Source: Verrucomicrobiota bacterium | Lineage (GTDB): Bacteria; Verrucomicrobiota; Verrucomicrobiia; Opitutales; Opitutaceae | Assembly (NCBI GenBank): GCA_023391285.1 | Contig: JAEWBF010000105.1 | Coordinates: forward strand, 1-64,000 | Length of the DNA: 64,000 nt | Direction of reading: 5' to 3' | Shown here: positions 59,785 through 64,000 of the stretch, piece by piece | How positions within the stretch are numbered: the first letter of the stretch is position 1 | Layout: every line of letters starts with the position of its first letter | Position numbers and translations under genes: made by a program | The notes under the pieces: generated by a model | The model's input: only the letters and a program-made list of their open reading frames with translations | The model's database searches: none | Told to the model about the DNA's origin: nothing

Positions 59785-60351
59785 GTGCTCCTCGCCTTTC
59801 ACAAACCCTACGGCGTCCTCTCGCAATTCACCCCCGAACCCGGTTCGCGCTGGCGCACGCTCGCCGAATTCGCTCTGCCAAAAAACGTCTACGCGCTCGG
59901 GCGCCTCGATGCCGATTCGGAAGGTTTGCTGCTCTTCAGCGACGAGCCGGGTGTGAACTCCGATCTGCTCGATCCCGCACGCGGACATCGCCGTGAGTAT
60001 TGGGCACAGATCGAACGCATTCCGGACGAGGCTGCGCTAACGAAGCTCGAGCGCGGCATCAGGATCGGCGACTACACCACGCGCCCCTGCCGCATTCGAC
60101 GCCTCGATTCCGCGCCCTCGCTTCCGCCGCGCGATCCTCCCATCCGGTTCCGCAAGAACGTTTCCGACTGCTGGCTCTCGCTCGAACTCACCGAAGGCAA
60201 AAACCGCCAAGTCCGTCGCATGTCGGCCGCGATCGGTCACCCGACGTTGCGGCTCGTCCGCGTGCGCATCGGCGACTTCATGCTGGGCGAGCTCGCACCC
60301 GGAAAATGGCGCGAGCTCACCGCGCAGGAACGCGCATCCGTATTCAAGTGA
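59785..60351 (+). CDS. RsuA family pseudouridine synthase (RluE/RluF-like)
   Basis: 188 residues from GTG 59785 (codes LLAFHKPYGVLSQFTPEPG next). An earlier TTG lies within the inverted repeat. There is no S4 domain, as in E. coli RluE. Motif GRLDADSEGLLLFSDE carries the catalytic aspartate; LTEGKNRQVRRMSAAIGHPTLRLVR is the conserved C-terminal signature. Probably modifies one 23S rRNA uridine; RluE acts on U2457. Confidence 0.88.
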   Translation: MLLAFHKPYGVLSQFTPEPGSRWRTLAEFALPKNVYALGRLDADSEGLLLFSDEPGVNSDLLDPARGHRREYWAQIERIPDEAALTKLERGIRIGDYTTRPCRIRRLDSAPSLPPRDPPIRFRKNVSDCWLSLELTEGKNRQVRRMSAAIGHPTLRLVRVRIGDFMLGELAPGKWRELTAQERASVFK

Positions 60352-60387
60352 TGCGGCAATGCGGCGCTTCGGTCCGCACGCGTGTTC

Positions 60388-61458
60388 TCACCACGCCCGC
60401 GCATACTGCTTCGGCGGCGGCACCGCGTCCGCCCGCCCCAACTTCCGCGCCGCATGGGCCGGCCAATACGGATCGCGCAAAAATTCTCGCGCGAGCAACA
60501 CCACATCCGCCTTGCCGCTGCGCACGATTTCGTCCGCCTGTTCCGGTTGCGTGATCAGCCCCACCGCCGCGGTCGCGATTCCGGCCTCACGCCGCACGCG
60601 TTCCGCAAACGGCACCTGATAGCCCGGACCGATCGCAATCTTCGCATCCGGCACCGCACCTCCCGAACTGCAATCGATCAAATCCACACCTTCCGCTTTC
60701 AACCTTTTCGCGAGTTCGACCGTTTGCTCGATATCCCAGCCGCCTTCCACCCAATCGGTGCACGACAAACGCACCGTCAGCGGAAGCTGATCCGGCCAAA
60801 CCGCCCGCACCGCGCGCGTCGTCTCGATCAGGAAACGAATCCGATTTTCGAAACTGCCGCCATAACTGTCGGTGCGTTGATTCGTGAGCGGCGAGAGAAA
60901 CTCGTGGCTCAGGTATCCATGCGCCGAATGCAGTTCGAGCCACTCGAATCCCGCCGCGAGCGAGCGCTTCGCCGCCGCCACGAAATCGGCCTGCACGCGC
61001 TTGATCTCCTCGAGCGTCAAGGCATGCGGCACCTTGTCGAGCCCGTCGCCGAATGCGATCGGACTCGGCGCAACCGGCGTCCATCCACCCGCATCGTCCG
61101 CCAGATGATCCCCGCCTTCCCACGGCACCGCCGAGCTCGCCTTCCGCCCCGCGTGCGCAATCTGAATCCCCGGCACCGCGCCATGCTCTTTCACGAATCG
61201 GGTAATCCTCGCAAACGGTTCGACGTGCCCATCCGACCAGATTCCGGTGTCAGCCGGACTGATCCTGCCCTCCGGCGAAACGCCGGTCGCTTCCGCGATG
61301 ACGAGACCCGCCCCGCCGATCGCGCGAGATCCGAGATGCACGAGATGCCAATCGTTCGGCACTCCGTCTTCAGCGGAATACTCGCACATCGGCGAGACGC
61401 CGACGCGATTGCGCAGCGTGATGGATTTGAGAGTGAAAGAATCGAACAAGGAGGACAT
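60388..61458 (-). CDS. Old Yellow Enzyme family oxidoreductase (YqjM/XenA type)
   Basis: FMN enzyme reducing activated alkenes with NADPH. 356 residues. Motifs: SLFDSFTLKSITLRNRVGVSPMCEYSA (the Cys after M is the FMN-modulating residue of YqjM), QIAHAGRKASS, AKRSLAAGFEWLELHSAHGYL with substrate-binding histidines, FLSPLTNQRTDSYGGSFENR, and VGLITQPEQADEIV. Soluble. Physiological substrate unknown. Confidence 0.93.
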   Translation of the reverse strand: MSSLFDSFTLKSITLRNRVGVSPMCEYSAEDGVPNDWHLVHLGSRAIGGAGLVIAEATGVSPEGRISPADTGIWSDGHVEPFARITRFVKEHGAVPGIQIAHAGRKASSAVPWEGGDHLADDAGGWTPVAPSPIAFGDGLDKVPHALTLEEIKRVQADFVAAAKRSLAAGFEWLELHSAHGYLSHEFLSPLTNQRTDSYGGSFENRIRFLIETTRAVRAVWPDQLPLTVRLSCTDWVEGGWDIEQTVELAKRLKAEGVDLIDCSSGGAVPDAKIAIGPGYQVPFAERVRREAGIATAAVGLITQPEQADEIVRSGKADVVLLAREFLRDPYWPAHAARKLGRADAVPPPKQYARAW

Positions 61459-61485
61459 AGAAAATGAACTTAGGTCGTGAACGAG

Positions 61486-61563
61486 TCAGGGCCGCGCGCC
61501 GCCTTCGTCACCCCACGCAACGAGGACAACGAGACTCACTAGAATCAGCATTAGGAGAATCAT
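61486..61563 (-). CDS. candidate 25-residue membrane peptide of the second RND operon
   Basis: A frame from ATG 61563 to TGA 61486-61488, 15 bases after the outer-membrane factor stop. It encodes a single hydrophobic helix (MILLMLILVSLVVLVAW) and a short polar tail. Small membrane proteins such as AcrZ bind RND pumps, so the placement is suggestive. No clear ribosome site is seen and the frame is short enough to be chance. Confidence 0.35.
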   Translation of the reverse strand: MILLMLILVSLVVLVAWGDEGGARP

Positions 61564-61578
61564 GGCGGCAAATGCAGT

Positions 61579-63015
61579 TTAGCGGGACGCGAATCCAGGC
61601 TTCGGCGGAATGGCGTGCCACCCGCCGCCAAGCGCCTTGATCAACGCGACGCGTGCATTCGCCCGCTGCGCCGCAAGTTGCGCCTCCGAGCGTTCGAGCG
61701 CGTGCACACTGCGCTGAGCGTCGATCACTTCGAGATAAGAAACAAAGCCGGCGTCGTAGCGCGTCTGCGCCCGCGTCGCCGTTCGTCTCGCCGCTTCGAG
61801 CGCGCGTTCGTGTGCGGCCGTCTGCTCTCCCAGCAGCTTCGTCGCGGTCAACGCATCCTGGACCTCGCGGAACGCGATCAGCACGCGTTGGCGAAACTCC
61901 GCCACCGCTTCTTCGTAAGCAGCCCGGCTGCGCTCCAGGTTCGCGCGATTGCGTCCGCCTTGAAAGATCGGGAGATAAAGCCGCGGTCCGATCGACCACA
62001 TGCGCGAGTCGGAATCGAACAAACGATCGATGTCGCCACTCGCCTGCCCCGCGAAACCGGTGAGCGAAATCGCCGGAAAGAACGCCGCTTTCGCCACCCC
62101 GATGCGCGCGTTTGCCGCCGCGAGCGCTCGCTCCGCCGCTGCGATGTCAGGCCGGCGTTCCAACAGTTCGGAAGGAAGTCCCACCGGAATTTCGGGCGCC
62201 ACCATCGCGCGCAACGCGATCTCCAGCTTGAACGAACTCGCCGGTTCTCCCACCAGCACGGCGAGCGCGTTGAGCACCGCCGCGCGTTGACGCGCAAGCG
62301 CCGCGTGCTCCGTTTCGGTCACCGCCAACTCCGTCTCGGCTCGCGCCAGATCGAGATCCGCCGCCGTGCCGCTTCGCAAGCGCGCCGCGATCAAATCGAC
62401 CGCGCGACGACGCAACGCGAGCGTGTCGCGCACCGATGCGAGTTCCTGCTCGAGCGCGATCAGCGCGAAGTAGTTCGTCGCGACGTCCGCCGTCAGCGCC
62501 AGCTTGACGGACTCGAACGCCGCGGCGTTCGCCTCGACTTCCGCGCGAGCGCCTTCGTTGAGGCGTCGCACGCGGCCGAAAAAATCGATTTCCCAACTCG
62601 CCTCGATCGGCACGCGATAAGTCGTCGCAAGCTCATTCGGGAAGACATTGTCCGTCGTCGTGGAGTTGCGCTCGCGGCTCGCACTCGCACCCACGGCCAG
62701 CTGCGGCCAATACGCACCGCGCGCCAGCCCCGCCGCCGCGCGCGCCTGCATCACGCGCGCCGCCGCCGCGCGCAGATCCTGATTGGCGTCCAGCGCGCGC
62801 AACTCGAGTTCGTCGAGTGTTGAATCGTTGAAGACCGTCCACCATTCGCCGCGGGCAAACGCATCCGAAGGCGTGGCCGTTTTCCACGTGCCGAAATTGT
62901 CGGCGTCGCGGTAGGCGTCGGGCGCAGCGACATCGGGCTGCACGTAATCGGGGCCAACGCTCGGCCAGGCGAGCGCGACGGGCAATGAGGCGAGAAAAAA
63001 TGCGAGTGTTTTCAT
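61579..63015 (-). CDS. NodT-type outer-membrane factor lacking the usual lipid-anchor cysteine
   Basis: 478 residues. Family start is recognisable (VGPDYVQPDVAAPDAYR), then WWTVFNDSTLDELELRALDANQDLRAAAARV and two efflux-protein repeats (GAYWPQLAVGASASRERN, LPSELLERRPDIAAAERALAAANARIGVAKAAFFP). NodT proteins normally have a lipobox with CxVGPDY; here the signal region ends ALAWPSVGPDY with no cysteine, so it is probably cleaved by signal peptidase I. Works with the RND pump encoded upstream at the right edge. Confidence 0.9.
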   Translation of the reverse strand: MKTLAFFLASLPVALAWPSVGPDYVQPDVAAPDAYRDADNFGTWKTATPSDAFARGEWWTVFNDSTLDELELRALDANQDLRAAAARVMQARAAAGLARGAYWPQLAVGASASRERNSTTTDNVFPNELATTYRVPIEASWEIDFFGRVRRLNEGARAEVEANAAAFESVKLALTADVATNYFALIALEQELASVRDTLALRRRAVDLIAARLRSGTAADLDLARAETELAVTETEHAALARQRAAVLNALAVLVGEPASSFKLEIALRAMVAPEIPVGLPSELLERRPDIAAAERALAAANARIGVAKAAFFPAISLTGFAGQASGDIDRLFDSDSRMWSIGPRLYLPIFQGGRNRANLERSRAAYEEAVAEFRQRVLIAFREVQDALTATKLLGEQTAAHERALEAARRTATRAQTRYDAGFVSYLEVIDAQRSVHALERSEAQLAAQRANARVALIKALGGGWHAIPPKPGFASR

Positions 63016-63026
63016 AGATGAGAATG

Positions 63027-63043
63027 TAGGCCGCGCGCGGCGT
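63027..63043 (+). repeat. possible GTAG-headed palindrome
   Basis: GTAG followed by gccgcg-cgcggc. Very short; tentative. Confidence 0.35.
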
Positions 63044-63241
63044 TCAGGGGTTGCGAGAGGAAGCGATCAGCCGCCCGAACGGCGCCGAGACGACGAAACT
63101 CAGGGTCTCGGTCCCGGGATTTCCCCGGCCCAGTCCGGCGTTCGATAGATGTCCGATGCGCAGAGGCGGCGTCTCGTCGAGTTCGCCGACATCGCTCGCT
63201 ACGACGCGGCGAATCGATGCGAAACGAATAGTCCTCTTCAT
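63044..63241 (-). CDS. short frame resembling the C-terminus of a PagL-type lipid A deacylase
   Basis: 65 codons from ATG 63241 (MKRTIRFASIRRVVASDVG). The stretch RIGHLSNAGLGRGNPGTETLSFVV recalls the HxSNAxL...NPG segment holding the catalytic His and Ser of PagL-family (acyloxyacyl hydrolase) outer-membrane enzymes. The rest of that barrel is absent, so this is most likely a remnant, or the likeness is chance. It lies between the RND pump and outer-membrane factor genes. Confidence 0.3.
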   Translation of the reverse strand: MKRTIRFASIRRVVASDVGELDETPPLRIGHLSNAGLGRGNPGTETLSFVVSAPFGRLIASSRNP

Positions 63242-63267
63242 GACTCGTCCTCCGGATTCGTTAGGGC

Positions 63268-64000
63268 TCAAGCGTGCTGCGGAACCAATTGCTGCGTGGC
63301 CGGAGCCGGCTTCCGAACGCCGAGCTTCTCGAGCACCACGTAGAAGACGGGCGTGAGAAAGAGCCCGAAGAACGTGACGCCGATCATCCCCGAAAACACC
63401 GCGACGCCCATCGCCCGCCGCATCTCGGCGCCCGCGCCCGTGCTGATGACGAGCGGAAACACACCCGCGATGAACGCAATCGACGTCATCAAAATCGGCC
63501 GCAACCGCAGGCGCGCGGCATCGAGCGCGGCGTCGACGATCGAGGCGCCTTCCTCGCGACGCTTGAGCGCAAACTCGACGATCAGGATCGCGTTCTTCGC
63601 CGCGAGTCCGATGAGCACGATCAGACCGATCTGCGTGAAGACATTGTTCTCACCGCGCGTGAGCCACAAACCCACCATCGCGGAGAAGAGCGCCATCGGC
63701 ACGATCAGGATCACCGCAAAGGGAAGCCGGAAGCTCTCGTATTGCGCCGCGAGCACAAGAAACACGAGCAGGATGCTCAGCGGGTAAACCCAGAGTCCCG
63801 CGTTGCCGGCGAGGATCTTTTGAAACGTGAGTTCAGTCCACTCCAGCGCGAAGCCTTTCGGCAGATGTTCGTCGGCGAGTTCCTGCATGAGCGCCTCGGC
63901 CTGGCCTGAGCTGAATCCAGGCGCGGGCGCGGCATTGATCTCGGCCGCGGGATAACCGTTGTAGCGCATCACGCGTTCCGGTCCGTAACTCTCGCGCACG
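63268..64000 (-). CDS. RND efflux permease, C-terminal part (gene continues off the right edge)
   Basis: Only the last 243 codons are in the window. It covers the end of the second porter domain (GFSSGQAEALMQELADEHLPKGFALEWTELTFQ) and TM8-TM12: YPLSILLVFLVLAAQYESF, QIGLIVLIGLAAKNAILIVEFALKRREEG, LRPILMTSIAFIAGVFPLVIS and the final MIGVTFFGLFLTPVFYVVLEKLG. HAE-1 type, a different sequence from the pump at 50.1 kb. First in a pump - remnant - outer-membrane-factor order. Confidence 0.93.
   Translation of the reverse strand, partial: VRESYGPERVMRYNGYPAAEINAAPAPGFSSGQAEALMQELADEHLPKGFALEWTELTFQKILAGNAGLWVYPLSILLVFLVLAAQYESFRLPFAVILIVPMALFSAMVGLWLTRGENNVFTQIGLIVLIGLAAKNAILIVEFALKRREEGASIVDAALDAARLRLRPILMTSIAFIAGVFPLVISTGAGAEMRRAMGVAVFSGMIGVTFFGLFLTPVFYVVLEKLGVRKPAPATQQLVPQHA

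Overview
The window is high-GC chromosomal DNA with dense coding on both strands. Lipid A synthesis (lpxK), outer-membrane efflux parts, a TrhO/RluA/RsuA-type RNA modification set and hallmark intergenic repeats suggest a Gram-negative member of the PVC group, most likely Verrucomicrobiota of the Opitutaceae type. This lineage call is inference from protein style and repeats; no 16S gene is present.

Layout: 0.1-2.2 kb scpB-pheA (minus). 2.5-8.1 kb plus-strand housekeeping genes ilvD, pgi, a 53-residue lipoprotein, rsmI and ppx/gppA. 8.2-12.5 kb minus strand lpxK, M29 aminopeptidase, add and rluD-type synthase. 12.7-13.8 kb a class V aminotransferase. 14.1-19.8 kb a tight six-gene minus-strand operon: CgeB-like glycosyltransferase, sugar nucleotidyltransferase, a GH-A glycosidase whose barrel looks circularly permuted, inositol-3-phosphate synthase, histidine phosphatase and a GT9-like protein. 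I read it as an uncharacterised inositol-linked saccharide pathway. 20.1-25.1 kb mutS, a J-domain protein and a luciferase-like oxidoreductase. 25.1-31.2 kb is the accessory zone: a decayed copy of the oxidoreductase gene, a small hydrolase, trhO, an ECF-type sigma factor with a DUF1398 partner, a toxin gene with an amber stop beside an intact DUF433 antitoxin, and a Phd-VapC pair with a perfect palindromic operator. 31.2-35.4 kb DAHP synthase with a leader-peptide attenuator, rpmB, then fabG-acpP-fabF. 35.5-41.5 kb sulfite-reductase-type flavoprotein, pseudouridine synthase, SH3 protein, folD, REC-kinase and proC. 41.5-45.5 kb a polyamine ABC transporter (potC-D-B-A). 45.6-55.1 kb an AsmA-like protein and a marR-mfp-rnd-tolC efflux operon. 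55.3-61.5 kb tkt, manC, a quinone-oxidoreductase-like gene, a pseudouridine synthase and an Old Yellow Enzyme. 61.5-64 kb a second RND operon that runs off the right edge.

The most noteworthy signals are: (1) upstream of DAHP synthase, a 27-codon leader ORF with 8 aromatic codons in an 11-codon stretch, followed by a terminator hairpin, the architecture of classical attenuation; (2) the inositol-glycan operon with a permuted glycosidase; (3) many short palindromes headed GTAG or GGAG, the head known for RAYT-mobilised REPs, several supplying TAG stop codons and three lying inside scpB; (4) a separate family of long intergenic inverted repeats whose arms are built from 9-11 base words such as cgcgaaaca or cgaatggaca, which sit next to start codons and in one case contain the start codon.

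Most gene calls rest on recognised motifs and length. Starts were moved inward where the conserved N-terminus begins later than the longest frame. Shine-Dalgarno sequences are mostly weak here, so several starts remain uncertain.
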